The position numbers and the translations under genes are program-made. 64,000 bases of DNA, taken from NCBI RefSeq assembly GCF_963169125.1, contig NC_084801.1, forward strand, positions 77,007,696 through 77,071,695, written 5' to 3'. The DNA comes from Humulus lupulus. Taxonomy: Eukaryota; Streptophyta; Magnoliopsida; Rosales; Cannabaceae. The notes beneath the pieces were generated by a model. That model saw nothing but the letters and a program-made list of their open reading frames with translations. It was not told the origin of the DNA and ran no database searches. This document shows, piece by piece, positions 55,097 through 64,000 of the stretch (position 1 is its first letter; each line of letters opens with the position of its first letter).

Positions 55097-57668
55097 ATGC
55101 CTGAGCTTATTGTGCCGTTGGAGAAACAATTTCCTGGCCGTGTCACTTATAGGGGTACTTCCTACTTGGATACCCTTATAGAGCAGTTTAAGAGGCATGG
55201 TCTTATTGAAAGGGCACAGGCATGCTCGTTGGGACAGTTCTTTAAGGCGAAGACGTTTAGTTTTTCTGGGGTTTTGCTGCATCAGCTAATGTTGCGTAAG
55301 GTAGAAAGTAAGAAGCCCGAAGAGGGTCAGTTCTACCTGGGCAACACTCTGTGTAGATTTGGTATTGCAGAGTTTGCCCTAGTTATCGGGCTAAATTTTG
55401 GGAAATCACCGTCCCCAGATGAAATGAAAGAGCATCTTTCAAGTGATCGGATCATCCAGGAATATTTTAATGGTGATTCGAAGGTTAGTTTTGGTCATTT
55501 GGAAGATGCATTGTAGGCCTCCACAAACCTAGAAGATGCATTTAAGCTGGGTTTGTGCTATTTGATAGAGGGGGTACTGAATGCCCCAGAGAAGACAACA
55601 ACGATATGGGGAGATTCCCTGAGGATGGTTGAGGATATTGATTACTTTTTCAAGTATCCTTGGGGGAAGTTGTCATTTAAGAAGGTTAGCAAAGGAGTTC
55701 AAAAGGACATGAAGAAGCAATTGAAACACTACGAGGAGAAGAAGAAAGAGGGGTCAAGCAAAAAACAGAAGGAGGCGAAGTATAGTTTCAATTGCTATGC
55801 ACCCGCGCTTCTTTACTGGGCTTTTGAGGCCATGCCTTCTCTCAGGAGTAAGTTCGGTGAGAATAGTGGGAATCAGATTCTGAGGATGCTTAGCTGGGCT
55901 ACGAAGACTGATATCATTATTTCGACAGCTCTGTTGGTTCCTATATTCGCCAATCGTTGAGTAAGTTCCATTTTATCTTATTAAATGTCACAAATTAATT
56001 AATTAATGATTTATTTTATTAAAGTTTTTCTGACACATGTTATTCAACCATGCAATTAGTGATATTTTCCATGCTGAAGCCACGTCCCGGTGAGGTAGTC
56101 TACTACAATAGCCTGCCAGAAGTTGATTCCAAGTTATTCCCAGAGTTGGAATCAACTGTGGGGGAGGCTGGGACTACAATGGATGAAGTAGTGGTACTTT
56201 AGAAGGAGGCAGAGAAGCAAGCAAAAGTTGCAAAGGAAGCCTCCATTTTTTATGAGGATGTCCCAAGGGTTGAGGAGGGCACTTCACAGGCCTGTGCAGC
56301 TTCATCTAGTCAGGTTGCCCAGCCTGATTATGAGCAATTGATGCAGAGGCTTAAGAGGGTTGAGGAGGGCCAGGCAACCTTACTACAGACTCAGACCATG
56401 ATCATGGCTCAGTTGGCGCAGCTGCTTTCACTGGTCTCAGGTCACTCCACCGACGTAAAATCAAATACAGAGTCTGATATCTTGCCTACAGAGTACGAGC
56501 GCGGTGATCAACCCTCCATTCCACAGGCCCAGACATCTGTAGCTACCAGTGATGCTGACAGACCCAGTGTACGAGTACTGCAGCCTGAGGAGGCAGCTGG
56601 CCTTGAAGTTGTCAGGAAGAAACGCAGGCCCAAGTGTTTTGATGACTTCACCGACCCAACAAAGAAGATCAGACTAGATAAACATGGGCTAGTTGCTGAA
56701 CCACTGAGGAAGTGTGACCCACAGCAGGAGAAGAGCTTCCATAAGTGGATCATCGGGAAGATCGACAATAAGAGAGACCAGAACGTGTATACTGGGACGC
56801 ACGGTGTGGCATGGTTCTTACAGTTGCACACAGTCCAGACTTGGCTTTGGGATTGGTATGTAAATTGCATTCATGTTTTCAATTCAATCTTAAAATATAT
56901 TGATGGTACTAACGAATTTTTATGTTTTTTTAGCATATTGATGCCGCTTTGCACATGCTACGCCGCCGACGCCACTTTTACCATGCTACATTTTGGCAGG
57001 ATGCTGCGATCATGAACACCACCTTCCCCCAGGTGTGCCTAGGTCGTTGGAATCATTACAGAGAGACTGGAACTAAGTATACATGAGACGACAATGTGCT
57101 GAGAATGTTGAAGGGCGATGATAATCAATTCCTTGTATCATGGAAAAATGTGAGTGAAGTGTATTTTGCCTTGCACATCGAGAAAGCCACACATTGGATC
57201 GCCATTGAAGTCTCCATTCCAACATGGTGCATCAACCTTTATGATTCCAACCATAGCGTGCTCAGTCCCACTCTGATGGAGGAAGCGATCAATCCTTGGT
57301 GCTTATTGTTGCCTTCGTTGTTATGGTGTTCTGGCATGTTTGATGACCATTAGGACCTCCAGGTATATCCTGAACAGAATGCAAAGCCTTTTTCATATTG
57401 TCATATTCCTCCAGAGGAGTGTCCTCAGACTAAGACAAGGTATTCCCCTATTTAATTAGTGTATTTTGAAATCTGAAAATTAAAGTTATTTTTATCTTCT
57501 ATTGACACAAAATCGATTATATGCAGTGGGGATTGTGGTATGTTTGCCATCAAACATATCGAGCATCTAGTTGCCAGGCTACCACTCGATACTGTTATCG
57601 ATGAGAACATCCAGCATTTCAGGACCAAGTGGTTTGTGGACCTGTTCTATCAGAATTTGGCCCTGTGA
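55097..57668 (+). pseudogene. MULE-borne Ulp1-like (C48) protease gene, spliced and decayed
   Basis: The coding exon starts at or near ATG 55097, right after an acceptor (TTTTTTCTTCCAG). The first part (LGQFFKAKTFSFSGVLLHQL, IAEFALVIGLNFGK) resembles DUF1985 of MULE-associated Ulp1 genes. It is broken by TAG at 55514-55516 and continues in frame to 55960, where a GA|GTAAGT donor begins. A middle region (about 56070-56855) is Gln/Glu-rich and coiled-coil-like. The protease part has catalytic His in KATHWIAIEVS (about 57190), Asp in NLYDSNHS, then an intron (about 57440-57525, ending ATGCAG) and catalytic Cys in GDCGMFAIKHIEHL (about 57535). It ends FVDLFYQNLAL and TGA at 57666-57668. Ulp1 proteases remove SUMO-like peptides. 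The role in transposition is unknown. Stops and a phase mismatch near 56856-56934 suggest decay. Confidence 0.75.
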
Positions 57669-57890
57669 TGCTCTTTACCTTTTTGTCTTACACATCTTGT
57701 ATAGTATAGCATATAGTTAGTTTTGTATATTATTTTTTATCAAACAATATTTTTTAAAAAAGTTATTAAATAAAAAAGTACTAAATTCACATATGTGTCT
57801 ACCTCGACATCCAAACCAACAAAGTATTAGAATAAGTATTCCATATAATAAATGCAGCAAAATCAATAAATAATTACATAACACAATATT
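57669..57890. other. Intergenic region between convergent MULE genes
   Basis: AT-rich, no coding signal. It probably holds the 3' ends of both the Ulp1-like gene and the transposase gene. Confidence 0.5.
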
Positions 57891-58228
57891 TTAAATCCTA
57901 GCCTTACATGACTTCCTATTGTGCCCACTACCACCACATCTGCTACTCTTACGTGGCTTGACAATCTTTTCCTTGCGTGAAGCATAGCGATTTGTCTTTT
58001 GCCTACCCACTTTCTGTTTCCTAGGCCTTCCTACAGGGGTTTTCTCAACGGGGACGCCGACAACCGTATCTCTGATGTGATCAGGGATTACCCATTCATC
58101 CTCATTCCCAACAGGGTAAATAGTATCTTTATAAGTGTCCTTCAATGCCTCGATTCTATAGTAAGGGGAACACAATGAGTAAATGTTATGCTTCTTTTTC
58201 TGGCTGCAGTGAAAGCATGTACACAGGG
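57891..58228 (-). pseudogene. mudrA-type MULE transposase, C-terminal fragment
   Basis: Minus-strand reading enters from the element C junction: the end of a SWIM zinc finger (C-x-H in TCFHCSQKKKHN), then YSLCSPYYRIEALKDTY, IYPVGNEDEWVIPDH, a basic VGRPRKQK region and a CCHC knuckle-like C-x-x-SGHNRKSC, ending KARI at 57891. This SWIM plus knuckle order is the standard C-terminus of plant MULE transposases. The catalytic DDE part would lie to the right of element C, off window. Confidence 0.85.
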
Positions 58229-59116
58229 TGTTATCCAGATTTCCGGATAGCGTTTAGATGGATATCCTCGGGGAAGCAGAATTATCAAAGTCTTTCATGG
58301 AAAGTGACCAGAGCTCGCGGATGGACAGAAAGGCTTCGCCTCTCCCGTTTAGTGTCCGGCTTACTCTTTCAAGCAAACGCGACACGGAAGCTCGTCAACT
58401 CTCCCGGACTCCCGAAGGGATATCCTTCGGGGAAGCTCCTTCCAGGAGAAGCTCTTCAGGTTGCCTTCGCGGAAACAGTTCCATGCCACGCACGGAGCAA
58501 GACCAAGCGGTCGAGTCATGGAGGAGGCATATTTGGAATGATATCCACCTGACACAGGATCCCCCCTGACACGCCCGACAGGTCAAGGCCGCACACATCC
58601 CAGCACGCTTAAGGGTACCTTTTCGCCTACTGTTCCGCTGACAACTTGGAAAAGACGGCTGACTTTGTGTATTCCCCATACTATCACGTAAATATACCCA
58701 CATAGAGTCTTGTAGCCATGCTACTACAGTAATTGTATCCCCTATTTGTGGCTGGTGTAATTAAGACTAATGGGACAGAGTAAACCCCTAATCAAAAACC
58801 CTAGCTATAAAAACCCCCTCATTTTACGATGGAGGGGACGGCCAACAAATTACATAGCAAGAACTCTGCTAAAATCTCTCTAGCTTCATCTTCTTCAAGA
58901 GAACCCGAGAGAAACACTGTGAGTGTGTGAAGTTCTTGTACACCAGCCATCTTACTGTAATTCTCTACAAGTATAATAACATTGACTCGTGGACTAGGGC
59001 TCGTTAACGCCTGAACCACGTAATAAACCTGTTTGTCTAATTATATTCCTGCACTTCTACAGTTCTTATCTTTTTATTATTCTGTTTGTATTCGTTTCCG
59101 AAAAACTCGGTAAACA
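58229..59116 (+). repeat. 5' LTR of element C
   Basis: 888 bp, TGTTATCCAGATTTCC to CTCGGTAAACA. TATA box in AGCTATAAAAACCCC near 58803-58815. The start TGTTATCC equals that of element B, although the rest differs. The 3' LTR is off window, so the right boundary relies on the adjacent primer site. Confidence 0.82.
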
Positions 59117-59118
59117 TT

Positions 59119-59138
59119 TTGGTGCTTTCATTGAGAGT
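59119..59138 (+). promoter_or_regulatory. Primer binding site, element C
   Basis: TTGGTGCTTTCATTGAGAGT two bases after the LTR. The same 18-base core as in element B. Confidence 0.8.
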
Positions 59139-59203
59139 TGTAGGAAGTTGTTAGTCAGCTCTTTTTCTGTGTACGTTTTTTGTATTCACTCCGTGCTAAA
59201 AAG

Positions 59204-61180
59204 ATGGTGACTACGAGAAAATCCGCGGTTGACAAAAATGCTAGGGTCAACCCCGATACTATGATGGAAGATGCGGTACAAAATGAACCCTTGGACTACC
59301 AAGGTGAAGACCCGACATCCCGCCAGGATCGGGTCAGTACTGAAGATACGACATACTTAGAAGACGAAGAAGAGTATGTCCAAGACGGTTATTACAAGGA
59401 CGTCTGCTACTATGAGAAGGATCCAGAACTGGTCCAAGTAGCCGAAGAACTGATGGTCACTAAGGCCAAGCTTGCTGAGCAGGAGCGCATCTCCGAAAAA
59501 ATGCAACGCATGATGGAGCGCCTCCAAAGCAAGTTCGGAGATCTAGGCGACTCGGACGAGGATGCCTCTGTTCTAGGTGGTGCTGATGCCCCCATGCCGG
59601 ATCCAGCCGCTGCTGAACCATCCAAAGCCGCCCCTAACAAGGGCAAAGAAAAAGTCGGGGAGCCTGTGCGCACTGACGCCCCTGCACCTCCTAAAGGCGT
59701 GAATCACCAGGCCGACTGCCCCCCCCCCCCCCGCGTGCAGAAGGTCTCTGGCCCTCCTAAGCCCAGACGTCCTTCAGCCCCAAGGGGCACTCTGTGCCTA
59801 AAGGGCCCGGTGCTAAGGCACCCAGGCCTAGGGGAAGGAACAACCGCCCCAGTGATTCCGTCAACCAGGACGGTCGGGCAGCGGAGACGCACTCCGAAGA
59901 TAGCTGGTCCACGGTGGACCTAAGAAGAAGGTTGGAGGCCAAGTATGAAAAGGCCAAAGGAGAAAAGGCCCGGCCTCGCGGAGATGACCTCCGAAATCAT
60001 CTTAATGACAAGCTTCGGGGACGTGACCTCCCAGAGAGTGATACAAAGAGGCTCGAGGAACAGATTGCTGCCTTCACCAAGCTGGTCCGGAAGCAAAGTG
60101 GGGCCCTGTCAGACTCTGAGGAGGAAGACCCGGAACCATGTATTCGGAGGATCGCGGAAACGTCCCTCCCAGATAACTTCAAAATGCCTCACATAGAATT
60201 ATATGAGGGGAGGATAGACCCGCGCACCCATCTAGCTAAATACAACAAAATGATGCAAGTGGCGCGCGTCAGTGAGGACGCCAAATGCATGTGCTTCTCA
60301 CTCACCCTTACCAAGTCCGCGGAGGACTGGTGGAAAAGATTAGCTCCCGGATCCATCCACAGTTGGAAGGAGCTGCAGTCTGCATTCAGAAGGCAGTTCA
60401 TTGCTGCCCGAGACCACAACATGGACGTTGGCTCCTTAACCAACATCAAACAACTACCCCATGAGAACCTCAAAGCTTTCATTCAGAGAATGATGGAAGC
60501 TGCTGCAAAGACCAAAGTCAGCGATGACATGAAGCTGATCGCCCTTCAATCGGGCCTTACTGTCGGCTCCCTGCTGTGGGGGGAAATGCAAAGGAGACGG
60601 GCAGAAATGCTGTCCGAATTCATGTCAAAAGCTCAGGGAATCATCAACCTTGAGGATGCCTACCAGCAGGCCTTTGGAGTTCCCCCCGCTCCGACGCCTT
60701 CCGTGACTGCGCCGAGCTTTGCTTCGCAAGCTCCCGCACCAGCCCTCACGCTTCCAGGAGCCCAGTTCACTCCAAGCGTGTATGGGCCTTCCGCGTCTGC
60801 TCAGACGCCAAGTCAAACCCATTTCTCTGGGTACGGAGCTGTACAAACCGGGTGTAGTATCGCTCCCGGACCGTCACAACCGCAAGCGGAAGGCCCAGAA
60901 CAAAATCTGAGCCAATCGCGGAATAAACGAGGCGGAAGAATCTCCAACCGGGGGGACCATTCAAAGAAACCCCAAAAGAACTACGAGCCCAAGTTCACGG
61001 AGTACACTAGTTTGATAGACTCGCGAGAGAATGTCTATCGGGCGACCTGTAATATGGTCAACTACAGGAAACCCCCGAAAGTGTCTCACGGAGGAAGGCA
61101 TCCGCGAGACTCCAATAAGAGTTGTGAGTTCCACGAAGACGTGGGGCACACCACGAACGAATGCCTTCAGCTGAAGGATG
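59204..61180 (+). pseudogene. Element C gag, one frameshift
   Basis: Start MVTTRKSAVDKNARVNPDTM at 59204. The N-terminus is acidic (EDEEEYVQDGYY) and coiled-coil-like (MVTKAKLAEQERISEKMQRM). A C14 run (59719-59732) encodes part of a Pro-rich linker. The frame shifts between it and about 59794, after which the second frame runs open. Capsid-like domain: [67 protein letters not shown]. Then a Pro/Ala/Gln-rich stretch and the C-x-x-H...C knuckle-like motif [20 protein letters not shown] near 61120-61180. Confidence 0.88.
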
Positions 61181-62240
61181 AGATCGAGTCCCTGGCAAGA
61201 GCGGGGCACCTCGGTCAATGGGTGAGGATACCCATAATCTATCCCGGACAGGGAGTAGTTCACGGAGCTGCATATTCCCCGGGACAGAGAGGGACCGCTA
61301 GCGCTCCTGGAGCCGGTCACCCACAAGCTCCTGGGTCTCAGTTCCCAGCGCTTCCTGCTCCAACCGCTCCGGCACCCATTGCCTTGTTGGCTCCAGGACC
61401 TGGGAACCCATATCCGCCCGGCCTTGCTCCACCACCCGTTGACGGACACGTAGCCACCATCTCCGGAGGACCGCACCTTGCCGGAAGCACGCGCAACTCC
61501 CAGAAAAGGTACTTGAGGGAGTTAGAACACACCGGGGAGATGTGCGCCTTGGTTCAATCACCTGCTCAACGTCCCCGAATAATGGAGCTTCCCATCACCT
61601 TCACGGAGGACGACGCCCGACATGTGCACTTCCCCCACAACGATCCCCTCGTGGTGGAAGCCCAGATTGCCAATAAAAAGGTCTCACGGATCTTGGTCGA
61701 TAACGGAAGCTCCGTAAACATCCTCTTCAAAGCGGCCTTCCACGCGATCGGATTAACCGAGACAGACCTGACCCCATGCCCCATCCAGCTTCAAGGGTTC
61801 AATGGGGATGCACTCTTGCCATTAGGAAAAATTCAACTTCCAGTCACCCTCAGAGGAGAAAGCGACGCTTGTGCCTTCAAGCACAGCACATTCGTGGTGG
61901 TCGACTGCCCCACAGCGTATAATGCCATCCTAGGCCGACCGGTCCTAATAGAGTGTGGGGCCATAACCTCGATACCCACTTATGCTTGAAGTTTCCATGC
62001 GACGATGGGCGTATCAGCACCCTCCGAGGAGACCAACGAAGTGCACGAAGCTGTTATAACGTCTCCGTCCGATCCGTCTACACGGTCCAGGAGACGGTTG
62101 CAGCCGTTCCTTTGGCGGAAGAATTACCAGGAACTGGGGATGCCCAAGGGGCATGCTTTGATGAACTCGAACCTAGAGTGGGGATCGAGAAAGCGATAGA
62201 ACCGATGGAGGAAGTCGAAGAGGTGATCCTCAACCCGGGA
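61181..62240 (+). pseudogene. Element C protease region, one frameshift
   Basis: Continuous with gag. After a Pro/Ala-rich linker come [40 protein letters not shown] and the retropepsin signature [20 protein letters not shown] (about 61690). The block [19 protein letters not shown] ends in a frameshift near 61965-61985, consistent with loss of one base in a CCC run. The next frame continues [20 protein letters not shown]. Retropepsin would process the polyprotein. Confidence 0.88.
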
Positions 62241-63660
62241 GATCCCACCAAAGTCATTCAGGTGGGGAAAAACCTGCCGTCGGCCATTCGAGAAAATATC
62301 GTGGCCACTGTGAGAAATAATCAGGATATCCTGGCGTGGTGCCACGCTGATATGACGGGGATTAATCCTAATGTTGCGTGCCACGCACTCAACATAGACC
62401 CATCTGCAACTCCAATTCGCCAAAAGAGGAGGCCATTAGACCCAGTGAGGGCCGAAGCCGTCAAAGCTGAAGTGGACAAGCTGAGGTCCATAGGCTTTCT
62501 CCAGGAGTCACACTATCCCGTGTGGTTGGCCAACCCAGTTCTTGTCCCGAAACCCGATGGGTCCTGGAGAATGTGCATTGACTTCACAGACCTAAACAAA
62601 GCCTGCCCGAAAGATTGTTTCCCTCTTCCGCGAATCGATCAGATGGTAGATGCTACTTCCGGGTATGAACTCTTATCCTTCATGGATGCGTACTCCGGAT
62701 ACAACCAAATCAAGATGCATGTCGCGGACCAGGAACACACCAGCTTCCTCACGGACAAGGGTGCCTACTGTTACGTGGTCATGCCATTCGGATTGAAGAA
62801 TACTGGGGCGACGTACCAGCGTCTGGTAAACAAGATGTTCAGGGACCAGCTGGGGAGGAACATGGAGGTGTACGTAGACGACATTTGGTAAAATCCAAGA
62901 CCTCTGAGGACCACAGTGACGACCTTGAGGAAGCTTTCGCCGTGATCCGAAAGTACGGGATGAAACTGAATCCGAAGAAATGTACTTTCGGGGTCTCGTC
63001 TGGGAAGTTCCTCGGTTTCATTGTCAGCTCCCGCGGAGTGGAAGCCAACCCTGAAAAAATTAAGGCTTTCATAAATATGCCTTCTCCCCGGAAGCATAAG
63101 GATGTCCAAAGCGTTACCGGAAGGATAGCTGCTCTCAGCCGCTTCGTATCTAAGGCCACTGACAAATGTATCCCCTTCTTCAATGTGTTGCGAGGAAACA
63201 AGAAGTTCGAATGGACCCCCGAATACGAAGCAGCCATCCAACACCTCAAGGAACATCTAACCCGAGCTCCCATTCTGTCCAAACCTGTCAAAGGAGAGGC
63301 GTTGTTCTTGTATTTAGCTGTGACAAAGCACGCCGTGAGTGCCGCTCTCGTCCGGGAAGACGGCCGTATCCAGCTCCCTGTGTATTACGTAAGCAAGAGG
63401 TTACTGGACGCCGAGTCCAGATATTCAATGATCGAGAAACTCTCCCTCTGCTTGCTAATCGCTTCGCGGAAGCTAAAGGCCCTATTTCCAGGCGCACACC
63501 ATCAGAGTACTCACCAACCACCCTCTCCGACAAGTCTTGCAGAAGCCCGAGTCTTCTGGCAGGTTGCTTAAATGGGCCATGGAACTTAGCCAGTTTGACA
63601 TCCACTACCAGCCACGTGTTTCCATAAAAGGACAAGCTCTTGCGGACTTTATTGTGGAAT
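62241..63660 (+). pseudogene. Element C reverse transcriptase and Ty3-type RNase H, two frameshifts
   Basis: RT motifs: VLVPKPDGSWRMCIDFTDLN, KACPKDCFPLPRIDQMVDAT, FMDAYSGYNQIKMHVADQEH, MPFGLKNTGATYQRLVNKMF and catalytic YVDD at about 62870. One base is missing right after YVDD (62884-62890). The frame continues VKSKTSEDHSDDLEEAF to RNase H (YLAVTKHAVSAALVRED, YYVSKRLLDAESRYSMIEKL). An apparent extra base near 63480 shifts the frame to LTNHPLRQVLQKPESSGRLL and ALADFIVECSG. Confidence 0.9.
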
Positions 63661-64000
63661 GCTCGGGAATGAATGACCTCCCGGAAGATCCTGTCCCGGA
63701 ACTTCCCACATGGAAGGTCTATGTAGACGGAGCCTCAAATGAAAAAGGAGCTGGAGCAGGGGTCATCCTAGTATCTCCCCAAGGGCATCAGCTCCAGAGC
63801 GCTATCCGTTTTGCGTTCCCAGCATCCAACAACGAGGCAGAACACGAGGCCATGCTAGCTGGATTGCAACTGGCCAGGGAAGTCGGAGCCCAAAAAATCG
63901 AGGTATACAACGACTCTCTACTTGTGGTAAACCAAATATCTGGGGAATGCCAGACGAAAGACGAAAAAATGGCTGCCTACGTGTCTCTCTCCTGCGGCCT
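63661..64000 (+). pseudogene. Element C archaeal-type RNase H, cut by window edge
   Basis: WKVYVDGASNEKGAGAGVIL (first catalytic D), FPASNNEAEHEAMLAGLQLA (E), VYNDSLLVVNQISGECQTKD (D), running to the window end. All three visible acidic residues of the aRNH active site are kept. It is open in this stretch but depends on the frames upstream. Confidence 0.85.

Larger units (their letters stand above)
54386..58228. mobile_element. MULE fragment carrying a Ulp1-like gene and mudrA end
   Basis: Contains a plus-strand spliced gene with a DUF1985-like N-terminus and a Ulp1/C48 protease C-terminus, and a minus-strand mudrA-type transposase C-terminus, arranged tail to tail. Ulp1-like genes inside MULEs are known (Kaonashi/KI-MULE type). 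The left edge adjoins truncated element D, and the right edge is cut by element C at 58229. No long terminal inverted repeat is visible in the window. Confidence 0.75.
58229..64000 (+). mobile_element. Element C: Tat-lineage Ty3/gypsy retrotransposon, right end off window
   Basis: 5' LTR 58229-59116, primer site, gag, protease, RT, RNase H and the start of aRNH, all plus strand, running off the window. It is inserted in the MULE transposase; CAGGG (58224-58228) is the expected left TSD. It is distinct from A and B in LTR sequence but shares their primer site. The coding region has no nonsense codon between about 59794 and 64000 when three single-base indels are allowed for. Confidence 0.9.

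Noticed and set aside
56856..56933. Confident intron in the Ulp1-like gene
   Set aside because: GTATGT and TTTTTTAG sites look good, but the phase does not join the flanking frames cleanly, so I left exact exon ends uncertain.

Overview
This window is transposable-element DNA from a flowering-plant nuclear genome. Chromodomain Ty3/gypsy (Tekay/Del-like) elements, Tat-lineage Ty3/gypsy elements with a second archaeal-type RNase H, a Copia-type LTR remnant, a CACTA transposon and a Ulp1-carrying MULE account for nearly all 64 kb. I see no host gene, tRNA, rRNA or CRISPR array. The species cannot be named from this sequence.

The layout is a deep nest, worked out from LTR ends, target-site duplications (TSDs) and rejoined reading frames. 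The outermost unit is a CACTA element (visible at 34600-34661 and 44716-46949). Its TNP2 transposase gene is cut by a Copia-like LTR (right part 33503-34599) and by solo LTR H (34662-44715). Solo LTR H is itself split by Tat element B (35536-43339, TSD AGTAC). The Copia LTR appears to be split by Tat element A (12812-33502, minus strand). Element A's gag is split by an almost new Tekay element E (23130-32639, TSD CCACT), and its 3' LTR is split by Tat element G (1-12811, plus strand). Element G's gag is split by solo LTR I (728-3074, TSD GTAAA).

To the right of the CACTA end lie an AT-rich spacer, a gag fragment, and Tekay-like element D (47751 to about 54390, minus strand). Element D's 3' LTR carries an oppositely oriented solo LTR F (49027-51223, TSD AGGGT). 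Next comes a MULE with a spliced Ulp1-like protease gene (plus strand) converging on a mudrA-type transposase (minus strand). That transposase is cut at 58229 by Tat-lineage element C, which runs off the right edge.

The most interesting feature is a spliced gene on the antisense strand between integrase and 3' LTR in all three Tat elements whose 3' ends are visible (G, A, B). Each copy has its own TATA box, a 425-517 nt 5'-UTR intron ending 5-8 nt before the start codon, and four coding exons with intron phases 1, 1 and 0. The encoded protein has a PF04195-like N-terminal region and a coiled-coil C-terminal region. The cassette lies between two near-identical polypurine tracts, one internal and one at the 3' LTR. 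Element B has lost protease, reverse transcriptase, RNase H and most of integrase, yet its antisense gene is open except for one stop.

Most coding regions are decayed. In element G the stops look like methyl-cytosine deamination. In element C the breaks are only single-base indels. Element E has near-identical LTRs and a 1485-codon open polyprotein with one amber codon near its N terminus, so it is the best candidate for recent mobility.
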